A stretch of DNA of 64,000 bases from Dicyema japonicum. Lineage: Eukaryota > Dicyemida > Rhombozoa > Dicyemidae. This document shows, one piece after another, positions 23,755 through 34,408 of this stretch. The stretch covers positions 473,737 to 537,736 of the forward strand of contig RDEW01000036.1 in assembly GCA_011109175.1 (NCBI GenBank), given 5' to 3'. A program made the translations under genes and the position numbers. Position 1 is the first letter of the stretch. Every line of letters starts with the position of its first letter. The notes beneath the pieces are model-generated. The model was given only the letters and a program-made list of their open reading frames with translations, was not told the origin of the DNA and did not search any database.

Positions 23755-24015
23755 TAAGCTTAGATATTATTGAATTTAGACGAAAACTTTTGGGACACAT
23801 ATTACGCTTCGCAGAGCAACCTCTGCCTACAGGGGTATAGAGGACTATTTCATGTCGGATGGCATGAAATACTGCGGTCAATCGCGTGTAACTTTGCCAT
23901 CTGTCTTTGACAACGATTTAAAGCCCAATAAACGACAACTGAAAACGGATGTCCTGAGAAGCATCACCTAGAACAAATAGGAGTCGGAAGAGGCTGGTGA
24001 AGAGGGTAATTATGT
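23755..24015 (+). mobile_element. LINE family A C-terminal fragment
   Basis: The plus strand encodes RRKLLGHILRFAEQPLPTG, then (frame +1) YFMSDGMKYCGQSRVTLPSV, aligning with LFGHILRLEQDTPANVVMEE and FRGRPRITLPEV near the end of the 29.4-kb element. Frameshifted relic. Confidence 0.65.
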
Positions 24016-24149
24016 TTCCGCATGTGTGGAAATATTACTTTTTATGTTTATACTTAATGTTACATTTAATAATAAATTCTTTATTCCTACAAGTTTCTCC
24101 AATTTTTCCTGCCACATAAAACATAATTATTAGACAAAGGAAACAAATC

Positions 24150-25780
24150 ATACACAGCTGAAAATTTAAGCGTAGCGGCATGCGGTTCACCTGTTGTTGT
24201 GGTGGCGCCCGGTGCAAGTTATGCACTAAAGAGAACCGTTTGAACTTCTCCTCCACTCTACGTCCTTTGGAAGGGTGGCCTATTAACTTCAAATTGCTAC
24301 TCCAATCTGGCGACATCAAACCTATCCCGGGTCCTGATTCCACGCTGGTCATTCTCCAACTCAATGTCAATGAAATCCGTAATAAAGTGCTGGAGCTACG
24401 TTCCCTCTTGGCTCGTTTGAAAGTGGACATTGCCATTATTCAGGAGTCTAAACTCTCACGTCAGCCGCCACCCCACGCTTCCCTGGACACAATATACTCC
24501 GAAAGGACCGGAAAAGAAGTCTCGGTGGAGGATTATTGACGTTTGTTAGGGAGGGTCTTTTGTTCACCGATGTCACCCCGTTTATATCTTCTCTTGGCAA
24601 AGGAGACCCTTTTCTGGAACAAATCTCTATCGAAGTTCCTTTCTCATCCTCAAGACGTTTTACACTATGTAATATTTATATTCCACTCAGAAGTTCGTCG
24701 ACTTCCCTTATTCCAAAGATGTTCCAAACTTATCGAAACTTTTTGAACTGAAAGTCCTGGCATTATGCGGCGACCTAAATGCCAACTCTGGCTCCTGACA
24801 CAATCAGCTGACAGTCACGGAGAGTACATCCTTTCCTTACTTAATAATTTGACTATCCTCAATGATTCGTACGCTTACACAAGAACCCCGGCTTGCAGAA
24901 GGGACAGTCCAACATCCTCGGACCTGTCTTTCTGCTCTCCTTCTATGGCTGGATGTATTACATGGAATGTTCGTTATGGTTTCTCAAGCGACCATAACCC
25001 CATTGTGTTGAGACTTAGAAGGCCTATTTGTTCACTGTGTTGTTCTACAAAGTTCAAAAATTATTTGAAAGCTGACTGGCAAGGTTTCAAGGCGTATGTG
25101 GACAATAGTCTGTTTGACTTACTATGGTTAGTTGTACAGTAGATAAGACGGCCAAGATTTTCTCTGCTATCATTTTGAAAGCTGATAAACTATTTATACC
25201 TGTCGCCTCTTACATGAAGTTCAATCCAAGATTATCATCGCAAATTGTGTCACTCATCAAGAAACGAGATGCGCCGAAGAGAAAAAGAACGCAGTCCAAT
25301 AACTCTTTTATTCTATACGTTCACTGAATACTAAATTATCTGAGCTTATCCGAATTAATAACAGACTCAAATGGAGCCGTCTAGTTGGACGACTATGTCA
25401 CAAAAACTCTTGCGCCACATTTTCGGATAACGCTAAGAAGGATCAATAGCCTCATCAATTAGGAGGACTGCGGTACTGGGGCCGTCACTCGCAACGCTTC
25501 GGAACCTACTCGCAAACAAGATTATGAAGTACTACGTATCGATCATCCATAAAGATTTTTCTCGCTCTACACATGTGGAACGGCGCAGGCCGCAACAAAA
25601 ACCGCTTCACCCCATAATGTTGACAAGGCTATTTAAATTGCTAAGTCCCATCGTGCTTGTGGTCCCGACGGTATTTGCAGTATTCATCTCAAACACCTTG
25701 GATCTCAGGCACGAGCCATACTATCAAGACTGTACAACGATTTTCCTTATGGATCTTTAATTCAGGATGCGACAAATAAC
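24150..25780 (+). mobile_element. LINE with 5' HDV-like ribozyme and 2A-like motif before the endonuclease, 3' truncated
   Basis: The plus-strand frame 24180-24539 begins MRFTCCCGGARCKLCTKEN (Cys-rich), then INFKLLLQSGDIKPIPGP, close to the 2A consensus D-x-E-x-N-P-G-P. It continues directly into endonuclease VILQLNVNEIRNKVLELRSL and IAIIQESKL. Frameshifted EN blocks follow: ALCGDLNANSGS (about 24765), FSSDHNPIVLRLRRP (about 24985) and a basic linker to 25.3 kb. The RT start is SHRACGPDGICSIHLKHLG (about 25645), and the copy ends near 25.78 kb. Arrangement and 2A placement recall CR1-like and trypanosome ingi/L1Tc elements. Dead copy. Confidence 0.75.
24174..24239 (+). ncRNA. HDV-like ribozyme fold overlapping the LINE start codon
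   Basis: Same architecture as the SINE-like repeats but with different bases. P2 is GCGGTTC (24182-24188) with GAACCGT (24233-24239), seven pairs. P3 is ACC/GGT around a 9-nt loop. P1' is GGCGCC (24204-24209). P4 is GTGCA/TGCAC, fully paired with loop AGTTA, followed by C-TAAAGA. The P1 5' strand (AGCGGC) makes only four of six pairs, so this copy is probably weak or dead. Covariation in P2 and P4 relative to the repeats supports the fold. Confidence 0.55.
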
Positions 25781-25784
25781 CTGC

Positions 25785-26725
25785 GGTTAATGGATGGCTA
25801 TGTCACAAAAACTTTGAAAGTTATGAGAAGGATTGATAGTGAGACCAAGTGATCGTTCCAGATATTGTAAGCTACGAATTTCAAGGTGATCTCTATGCCA
25901 TTTTAAAAACCCAGTGTAGATTTCAATGCTCAGTTCTGCATCTGCTATAGCTTTTGTATGTTGGTGAATGGTATCTTGAAAAGGCTTAATTAACAGTTGT
26001 CTTGATGAATTGCTTGAATACATGTGGTTATGTTGTCTGGTCCTTTAGCCTCTAAGTTGTTGACTTTGGATATGGATCTGCGAACATCCTGACTAATAAA
26101 TAGGATTTAGTCATCGGAGCGTTTCGGTTCAATCTTTTTCAGGAATACTTGGTGTTTTTTGAAAACTTCTTGTAGGATATAGACGTGTAGTATTTTATCA
26201 GAATGTCTGGTTTTATATAGACTTCGACTTTTCTCTCTGGGGAGGATCTTTTGATGTTCTTGATCCACTTCCAGACTGTCTGCATTAGGGGGTTTTTGCA
26301 GAGAGCCTTTGATAGTCTCGTCCATCTATTTGCATTTTCTGCCTTTATGTTATTGTCGATCTCTCTGTTCAATTCTCGAATTTTTCTGATGTTCTCTTCT
26401 GTTGGCGATTTTACCATTTTAAGATTATTTTGTTCTCTGATCAGATGTTTCGTCGTTGTGTTGAAACGTTTTGATGACGTAGGTTGTCTCCTCATAGGAA
26501 TGTACTTCTTTTTCGCAGCGTTTATGGTAGAGTTGAACCATTTTACTAATTGTTCGACGGAGGGAGGAGTGGAGAAATTTAATAGTCCAATGCAATTATC
26601 GACGTATTCCTTGAATTTTCTCCAATTCGCAAGGCTGTAATTAGTTATTGTTAGGCATTGTCCTTTTATCCGTGACCTCGTTTTGACCTCCAAAAATATT
26701 GGATTGTGGTCACTCCTGGTGGATT
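25785..26725 (-). mobile_element. LINE EN-RT linker fragment
   Basis: On the minus strand, SDHNPIFLEVKTRSR (the end of the endonuclease domain; its coding sequence is partly duplicated at 26694-26725) leads into a 180-codon basic linker. This has LANWRKFKEYVDNCIGL and ENANRWTRLSKALCKNP, typical of the segment between EN and RT in jockey/CR1-type elements. No RT core follows. The frame at 25787-26023 is unexplained flank. Confidence 0.65.
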
Positions 26726-26835
26726 GTGGTCACATTAAATAATTCAATACAATTAATGTCGGAAAATCTATTAAACAATTAAATAAAAAAAACTAAGCGA
26801 AAATTAACTTTTAATATTAAAAAATTATAGAAATA

Positions 26836-27136
26836 GCCGCGTGGCTCCATGTGTTGCTTCGTGGCTAATTAGTTGAAGTTACAGTTTCTGTTCCTCCTCT
26901 TTCTTCTTATTAGAGTGGCGTCATGTGATCCACCTGTCTTGGTGGCGCCCAGTGATAAAGGATCATTTGCTCTCCCCCACTCTACTGGAGGGTTTTCCAC
27001 AACTGCAACTATGGACGTCTTTTACCTTATGTTGATTTCTGGATGGACTGTTTCTGTAGAAGTGCAAACTGGATACACTTAATTAGTTGTTTACTTTAAC
27101 TTATTTCTCGGTGTATCCGGGGTTAATAGATAACAA
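26836..27136 (+). repeat. SINE-like ribozyme repeat, copy B
   Basis: Begins GCGTGGCTCCATGTGTTGC, with A-box-like TGGCTAATTAGTTGAAG. It ends CGGTGTATCCGGGGTTAATA. Its ribozyme region (26917-26966) keeps P1 GGCGTC/GGCGCC, P2 GTGATCC/GGATCAT and P3, but a deletion removes nearly all of P4 and its loop, so self-cleavage is unlikely in this copy. Confidence 0.75.
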
Positions 27137-27690
27137 TATTAAAAGATTATTATTTTCTTATCCCTTTCCCTTACTAACTAAATTAAGTTCCATACCGTTA
27201 AAACTCCTACTCAAACATAAAACTTAAACCCTAACCTTAATCCCAAAACCCAATCTTTAGCTCTAATCCCTAAATATATACCCTAACGTTAAACCGTAAT
27301 TTTTATTCTTAAACCTAGTAATATAATAAAACCTATCTCTTAACCATCCATGTCTAATTCTAATTATAACCATAACTTTGACGAAATCAAATCCCTCTCC
27401 TAAAAATACCTAAGCGTGTAATTTTTTTTATTTTTAAACATTAATAAAGTTTTTTGTTAATTAAGAATAATAAAATATCATTAAAATAACACTCTATTCA
27501 TATTGACTGTTTTTTTTGCTACTTTATGTTTTTAAATATTAACGATTTTAAACTAAAAATTACACCATTCAACTCAGAAAAATCTGAAATATCCAGAGAA
27601 CTAATTTTTTATTTTCATTGGTTCTTGTGGAGTTCTACGTATGGCGGAGTTCCACGTACGGACGATGAAAATATATAAAGAAAAAAATAA
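27137..27690. other. AT-rich stretch, no gene
   Basis: Simple, A/T-dominated sequence. Several CCCTAA and CCCTAAC words occur at 27.22-27.29 kb, but in no regular array. Nothing codes. Confidence 0.4.
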
Positions 27691-28005
27691 TAAATAAAAA
27701 GGGATCTTCCTACCTTTCTCCCTGACCAAATCCTCTAATAAAAATAGCATAATGAAAACTATCCGCTAAAGAATGAAGTGATGTCTGCGACAGTAGGACA
27801 TAATGTAGAAGAGAGGTTGAAAAGTAAAGACTTGCATAGTTAATTGTGGTTCGAATGAATTGTTCATATATGATGGTTAGGGTCTCTTTGCTTTGGCCGA
27901 AGGAATGGCCTGACACAGCTTTCAGTATGTTGAACTTGCGATAGGCATTTGTGAATTGTTCCTCCACATGTTTCGAGAAAGTTAGTAGGTGGTCGAAAAT
28001 GACTC
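27690..28005 (-). mobile_element. LINE RT C-terminal fragment (jockey-like)
   Basis: The minus frame EEQFTNAYRKFNILKAVSGH, FGQSKETLTIIYEQFIRTTI and NYASLYFSTSLL matches the post-RT region of jockey-like elements (NALKALAGxxWGxxKExLxxxYKxxxRSxxxYAxPxW). A second short piece of the same 3' region is at 35.14-35.26 kb. Confidence 0.65.
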
Positions 28006-28009
28006 AAGT

Positions 28010-29110
28010 ATTTTGGCATGTTTCGTATTTGTCTGTATGCCTTGTTTTTGCAGATTCTTGTTCACTGATTTTTTTAATCTTCTAAAGAATTTTGATTTTC
28101 AATAAATGTTTTATTTTCCGTGTATTCTATATTTAAAAAATCTTCAACTTTGAGAGGATCGAAAATGTCTGTTCTTCTGATTATTGTGTCATTAATATCA
28201 ATTTCAAGAATTTCGTTATTGGAGTTATTAAAAACTTAGAAACAATTCCTGATCGTCTCTTGGGATACGTCTTCCCAATCCATTTTTGTAAAAAAGACCG
28301 TATCCCTTACATTCTATTTCTTGTAAGAATTATAGACCGAAATATTTTGAGTTTCCAATAATTTCGTCAAATAGATTAACTGGTATAATTACTTTAGAAA
28401 GATTTTATGATGCCAATATATATGGGTTGAAACAACCCATTACTATTTTTGGAAAAAACAATATTTTTATATATTCCAAATTCGGCGGGATACAATGCGC
28501 AGGGCAGTTGTCAATCAGTATTAAAATTCGTTTTTTTATTCTTGAGCCGAACATCAAAATTAATCAACTAATCCATAAATATAGATCCAGTCACCTAAGC
28601 TCTTTGTGAACTATAGTAAGAAACTGAGCATCTATAGTCATAATTTCGAAAACATCGAGGCATTTTTTTGTCTTGAAATCATCACTGGTTTTAACTTATG
28701 CGTTCCGCTCATGTTTGAACATAGCATAATTGAAATGGTCTTTAAAATTTTTGTAATTTTGAAATCTGTTTCTGCAGATGCTTTTCGATGAAATGAGCTT
28801 ATAGTAAAACCCAGTTTCATCCAGATTATAGATTTGGTAAAGTTTATATGCTTTTGAAATTTCTTTAAATTCTTCAAGAATGGATTCAACGTCGACAGAT
28901 TCATCAGTTTGCATTTCCCCGTGTAACTTGTGCATTCTGAATCCGTGTCTCTTTTTGAATTTATCCAAGAATCCATTAGAATTTTTTGAACCGTCCGAGA
29001 AAGGAATTGAAAGACATGTGTTAAATAAATTTTTATTATTAAAAAATTTAAAAATTGTAAAAATTGTGGCCAATTTAAAAATAGGTCAATTTGCGAGGGT
29101 CGAGTGTATT
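28010..29110 (-). mobile_element. pogo/Tigger-like DNA transposon, transposase pseudogene
   Basis: Minus strand: FKKRHGFRMHKLHGEMQTDE (CENP-B-type DNA-binding half), YQIYNLDETGFYYKL (first catalytic Asp of the DDE domain), GTHKLKPVMISRQKNA, then frameshifted RILILIDNCPAHCIPPNL (second Asp). The 5' flank reads CGACCCTCGCAAATTGACC on the minus strand, resembling Tigger/Jerky terminal sequence. Several frame breaks; inactive. Confidence 0.75.
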
Positions 29111-29119
29111 TGTTTATAA

Positions 29120-29330
29120 CGAGTAAATTAACTAATTAAGCGGATTGTGATCCAGATTGTTGGTAATCCCTCTTCTTCTCTTCTCTTAGAAGAAGAGTGT
29201 GCCATCAACTCCCTCTTATTCCCTATCTACACATCAGAGTCAGTCGAAATATCTCTATAAAATCCAGTGGGATGTCTTCACGGAATGCCAGTACCACAAG
29301 TTGAGTAGTAGTAGAGGTGTATTCTTCATC
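29120..29330 (-). mobile_element. 3' fragment of the RLE-type LINE
   Basis: Near-duplicate of 57.32-57.53 kb: both start GTAAATTAACTAATTAAGC, contain CTTCTTCTCTTAGAAGAA and TCCAGTG, and encode the C-terminal tail on the minus strand. This locates the family's 3' end at about 29.12 / 57.31 kb. Confidence 0.7.
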
Positions 29331-29429
29331 AGATTTCAAAATACCTTGATATTTCAAAGGCTATACGTAAACTGATATTCAAGGCTATACGTATTTTGGT
29401 TGAGGTGGTGACGTCCCTCTATAGCACAT

Positions 29430-32400
29430 ATGTCTAATACGTATTTGAATAATCCTTACTGGTTTTCTACCCTTACCTTCAATGCCAGGGGCCTTAATGA
29501 CTGGTCGAAGAGGCACCAACTATGTCTGGACCTTGCAAAATATGGATGCTCTGTTTGCTGTCTCCAAGAGACGAAGCTCAGAAAAGGACTCGATGAAAAC
29601 CTTGGAGACTACAGACTAATCCTCCTTCCATCGTACTGTAAACACTATGGACAGGGTTTCGCTGTTCACAAGAATTTGCTCCCCAGATTACATCGATATT
29701 GGAAAATTGATGACAGGATATGTGTTATTCAATTTTTTATTGGACCCAAAGGGAAGTCCAGGCAACTAATTTCCATTGTGAACGTGTACGCCCCACATAG
29801 TGGCCGTGTTTCCAAAAACCCAGAGGAATTGGACGTTTTCTACGAAGAACTTGTCGAGGTCGTATCTTCTCTGAAGTTTTCATCGTTCCTCTTTATCGCT
29901 GGTGATTGGAATGCTAAAGCTGGGGTACATCAAGGACACGAACGTTTTATTGGACCACATGGAAGGGGGATCAGGAACTATTCTGGTACTGCTCTGGCAT
30001 ATTTCTGCGAATCCTTTGATTTATTCCTGTGCAATACTCAATTCCAACATTCCGCACGCCACAAGACAACGTGGATGGGCACTAGACTATCGACCACCGG
30101 AAATCTGATAAGGATTTATAATCAGATCGATTATATTCTGTGTCGAGTAAAAGACAAATCTCTCTTACGGGACTCGAGATCTTATGGAGGACTAACTGTT
30201 AACAGTGATCACAAAATTGTGTCAGCAAGATTCAGCTTAAGACTTGGTCCAACTGCGGAGGAGTTCCTCTACGGGATAACTAATAGAAGATGCTTCTTCC
30301 AAACACATCGTGGTGGAGATTCCACGCGATCAAGAAGGTATATGACTGAACTCTTGGGCTCTTCACCAAAAGTACAAGCAGACTATAAAGAATGTGTATC
30401 GGATTCAATTAATAATACGGCATCGGATCTTTCACCAGGAAAGGCATGGCTCGAAACTAGAGAGGGATCATTTCCGCTGCTGACAAACATTTGGGGGAAC
30501 TTAAACCCCATAGCAGTCAGCGTCACCCGGAAGTGTCAGCCCTATTGAATTTGCAGAAGAACTTAAGGCTTAGATCCGAAAATACTGTCGATCCTCAGAC
30601 TGTTTGCAAACTGAAACAAGAACGAAGGCAAATTGAGAGAAAAATCAAACTCCTAAACAGACTACATCACACTAGTCAGTTGGAAAGCAAGATCAGAGAG
30701 GTAGAAAACCTTAAAGACAATGCTGCGACATTCATGGCTATACGACTAATACGGAGGAAGAGCCAATCAGTGAAACTTATTTTGCATGACAGAAATGGAA
30801 AAACAATAGGAAATGTTGCAGAACAGACAGAGTTCATAGCATCGCATATTGAACAACTGTTCTTTGTAAAAGGAGAAAAATCAGATTTCACGCCTAAGAA
30901 CACAACACTTGAACGGATCATTTCACCGGAGGAGGTTTGCATGGCGATAAGGAAACTTAAATCTGGGCGCTCTCCAGGACCAGATAATATACCATCTGAA
31001 TTGCTAAAATTTGGCCCTCCAGAACTTGCAGATAAACTCTCAAAATTGCTGAATGACATGATAGAAAACAAGGACTTTTCAGAAATTGGAAAGGGGATAC
31101 TAGTACCAGTTCAAAAAGGTAATAAACCCCCTGGGCCAGTTGAAAACCTGCGCCCTGTCATCCTTCTAAACACCTTAAGGAAGATCCTTGCCCTAATTAC
31201 TCTTAATCGGATCCAAGAGCCGGTGGACGGGTACTTGGCCCAGAGCCAGAGTGGTTTTAGGACAGGGAGATCAACGGCTGATGTAGTATGGTGCCATAGA
31301 TGGCAATGTGCTATTCAACAAAGATTCCGGAGCTCAAAGACTATCCTTGGAATTGATCTGACCAGAGCTTTCGACACTGTCCGTCGGGGAAAACTCATTG
31401 AAGTGCTTGAAAGTTTCCTGGATAAGGACTCGGTTATTCTGATACGGATACTCTTATCAAACACGAGGTTACGAGTGCGTATTGGAAAATGTTTGTCACG
31501 GGAAATTATTTCAACAGTGGGCACACCCCAAGGAGATTCCCTTTCCCCAGTATTGTTTGCTATATACCTTGAATCGGCTCTGCAAGACCTCCGGAAGTAT
31601 TACAACAATGATATTATGGAGATCGTGTATGCCGATGATGTTGACTTTATCTCGACTGACAAAGAAGCACTCTTACGTCTCTTGGAGGTTGCATCAGGCT
31701 GTTTGGCCAAATGGTGTCTATCACTGAATGTTCAGAAAACGGATATTGTTGAAATTAAGCGGATGGAACTACGCAATAGTGAATGTTGGAGGAAGACCGT
31801 AAAGCTTGGCTCTCTTCTCGGAGACTCCGAAGACATTGCAAGAAGAAAATTGTTATCTACGGTTACTATGCAAAAACTTATGAAATGTTGGATAAGAAAA
31901 TGCTCGGTCGGGCCATCACTCCGACTCAGGTTGTATGAGGCGTTCGTGAGGCCCATACTAACATACAACTCTGGGACGTGGGGAATTTCGAAAACGGACG
32001 AACAAAACCTTGACTCCTTTCACAGAAGGCAACTTCGGTCTCTCTTGGGACTAAAGTGGCCAATGCGTGTAGGGAGTGAAAATTTATATAGAAGATGCGG
32101 TTCCGGACCTCTGAGCACCATGATCATGAAGGCTCGCTGGAGATTGTTTGGCCATATTCTCAGATTGGAACAAGACACGCCAGCAAACGTCGTCATGGAA
32201 GAATACTTCGATACGTCAGGGGAGAAGTTCAGAGGTCGTCCAAGAATAACTCTTCCGGAAGTCCTTAATGGTGACCTGAGATCAGTAACCAGACTACTAA
32301 AGGACGGTGAAGACCTTAGTAGTCTGCGGCACTTGGCATCGGACAGGAGGGGATGGGAAAGGCTAATTAAGAGGATTGTTCAGACGCGGCACGAATAGAA

Positions 32401-32450
32401 TTATAGTTTATATGATTCTATGTAGTTGCTTATAATAATAATAATACGTA
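29430..32450 (+). mobile_element. Nearly intact EN+RT LINE (family A), one frameshift
   Basis: Frame 1 (29430-30548) is an apurinic endonuclease: LTFNARGLNDWSKRHQ, CCLQETKL, VYAPHSG, IAGDWNAKAG, NQIDYILCR, NSDHKIV. Frame 2 (to 32398) starts with a coiled basic linker (QERRQIERKIKLLNRLHH) and then RT: GRSPGPDNIPSELLKFGP, NLRPVILLNTLRKILALI, QSGFRTGRSTADVVW, GIDLTRAFDTVRRGKL, STVGTPQGDSLSPVL, EIVYADDVDFIS. It ends FGHILRL and RGRPRITLP. The frames meet at about 30465-30475, where one base appears to be missing (WLETREG joins IISAADKHLGEL). The 3' tail is GCTTATAATAATAATAA. No ORF1 or zinc knuckle was found upstream. It is the best-preserved element here and was probably recently active. Confidence 0.88.
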
Positions 32451-32529
32451 AACTATTACCTTTTCCAGCGAATTACTTATGAGTCTGGGTTTTCAATATA
32501 TACATCTTGGGAACCACTGATTTAGAGAT

Positions 32530-33027
32530 CCTTATTATTATTATTCTTATTATTATTATTATAAGCACTTATCGCTATGTCATAGGACTTGACAAAGCAT
32601 GTGCAACACGAGTTAGCAAAGCACTGGTTAGTTTCATCCACTTTTTCCTATTCAAAGCCTCAGTGCGCAACCAGTCAAGATCCTCTCCACTTCCAAGATG
32701 CCGTCCCATTTCTTTGAGGTCCTCGTCGAGAACGACTGCCAGTGTCGTCCTTGGGCGACCATGGAAACGGGGGGCCTCCAACATGAAGTAATCCTCCATG
32801 GCTACGTTCGCGGGGGCATCTAGGTCCAGTCGCAGAATATGGCCGAAAAGCCTCCATCGTGTATCCAGAATCTCATTAGAAATTTCTGAGGTCTTCGTCC
32901 TCTTATAAAGAAGATTAGATGACATCCTCGTATCACTTCTTTCGAACATCATATGCCCTAGTTGGTATCTATGAAACGCATTAAGCCTCTTCAGTTCATT
33001 TCTTGAGCAGGCCCAGGTACCAGCCAT
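32530..33027 (-). mobile_element. LINE family A 3' fragment, inverted
   Basis: A 150-codon open minus frame: WACSRNELKRLNAFHRYQLG, RWRLFGHILRLDLDAPANVA, MEDYFMLEAPRFHGRPRTTL, then the same TAATAATAATAA tail at 32.53 kb. It is about 60% like the end of the neighbouring element, so a different subfamily member inserted tail to tail with it. Confidence 0.75.
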
Positions 33028-33164
33028 CCTTGTTACGTAATAAATTGTTTTATATTAAAAACATTACATCCATAAATTGAAAATAATTAATATTTTTATT
33101 CAGTTTATAATGAATTATTAATTATTTAATTTAAAAATATAAAATCTTATCCTTTTTGTTGTGT

Positions 33165-34408
33165 ATGTCAAATCAGAATCGACCCAATCCCGACATACAC
33201 TCAAGAATGTATAATCAGTCTCAAAATGACCCCTCGTATGTTTCTCCAACAATTCAACGCACTCAATCGGAAATGAATAACTATGAGAACGATATTCAAA
33301 GTAAAGCAATATATTATAGCACTAGGAGTACTAAAGTGTCGCACATTCTTCACCAATCTAATTTCCCTGTGTAATAACGAGCAATACAAAGGTAAACAAA
33401 CCATGATTATTGACTATATCCAACGACTCATAGTATTACCTATTTATTATCATAGAACAACGAAATCGACGTTCTTTCATTTATGAATATGCTTAAATCT
33501 AACTTTAAGACAGAGGCCTCTTTCATAGACATTGAAATACTTATTAAGGTGGTTATTAGTCTCATAGTAGGACTCCATTAACTCCATTAGGAGGTCTTTA
33601 CTATCAGGAAACGTGGAAATCTCTGGAATTCGGCCTCCCCCACACTTATTCGGTTATAGACCGTCCAGACCTGTGCAGTTACCTCAAAGACTGGAAGAAC
33701 CAAGAGATGAGGTAGAATCTATGGACAGAAGAGATTGGAGTCAAGTTCGACCTGATATGGAAGACTGTGTTGAGATAACAGAGAACTGTAACAGAGGTAT
33801 TCCACATAACTACCAAGAGGAGTTATTTCTAGTTGCAGATGTGCTTCTTAAACGATTCACAGCTATAGGTAGTGATCCTAGTAAACTTAGCTGGGCAGTT
33901 CAACATTCAGGAGATCCCATTGGAGACCATGAATTTACTATCACGTGCAACACAGTGTTTTATGAGGCAGATTGTTGAACAGGCCATTGTGGTCTCAGAA
34001 CTAAGAGCTGACAAGCATATTGTAGATATTTATATTTAAGTTAGAACGACCCAAGGTATGAGATGGTGGATGACGTGAAGGCCCAATTGCGCTGTATTGA
34101 TGACTATAATGAATTGGAGCATCGAAGGAGGGAGGAATCGACTATGGAGAGTTTAAATAAGGCTTCAAAGGTTGTCTTTCTTATTATTGAAGAGTCGGGC
34201 GAGGACATCTGATCCTGAATTTTTGGAGATGAAGAAGAAAGTGAAGAAAGTAGTACTGTAGTGAGACTTGCAGTGGCAACAAGAACACGAGGATTTGTTA
34301 AGAAACAAGGAGTCAAATGAGACAGCTTTGGCAGCGTTGGGACAGAGAAAAAGACTAAGTTCAATGAGAATGGGGGATCAGTTTGGTAATCAGAGTGTTA
34401 GTTTGTGA
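33165..34408 (+). CDS. TAF4: TFIID subunit TAF4 homolog (TAFH + TAF4 histone-fold domain), 9 exons
   Basis: Nuclear core component of TFIID. Exons: 33165-33300, 33326-33432, 33456-33548, 33571-33796, 33818-33868, 33891-34021, 34045-34170, 34193-34249, 34274-34408. Introns are 25, 23, 22, 21, 22, 23, 22 and 24 nt, GT...AG, all in phase; total 1062 nt = 353 aa. The TAFH domain begins KCRTFFTNLISLCN and continues MIIDYIQRLINNEIDVLSF (restored across intron 2). The C-terminal TAF4 domain includes EELFLVADVLLKRF, IPLETMNLLSRATQ, then RYEMVDDVKAQLRCIDDYNE, SRARTSDPEFLEMKKK and ETALAALGQRKR. The last matches the LTALAAIGPRKKRK landmark of animal TAF4. The protein stops ~20 residues later, lacking the usual final helix (RVNLRDLIFCLE). 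Intron 4 (33797-33817) has no stop and could be coding. Start is the first in-frame ATG. Confidence 0.88.

Noticed and set aside
27215-27300. Telomere-like CCCTAA words
   Set aside because: Only scattered, irregular occurrences in AT-rich DNA; no array, so not an interstitial telomere.
30465-30548. Programmed -1 frameshift in the LINE
   Set aside because: No X-XXY-YYZ slippery site or strong downstream hairpin could be seen at the overlap.
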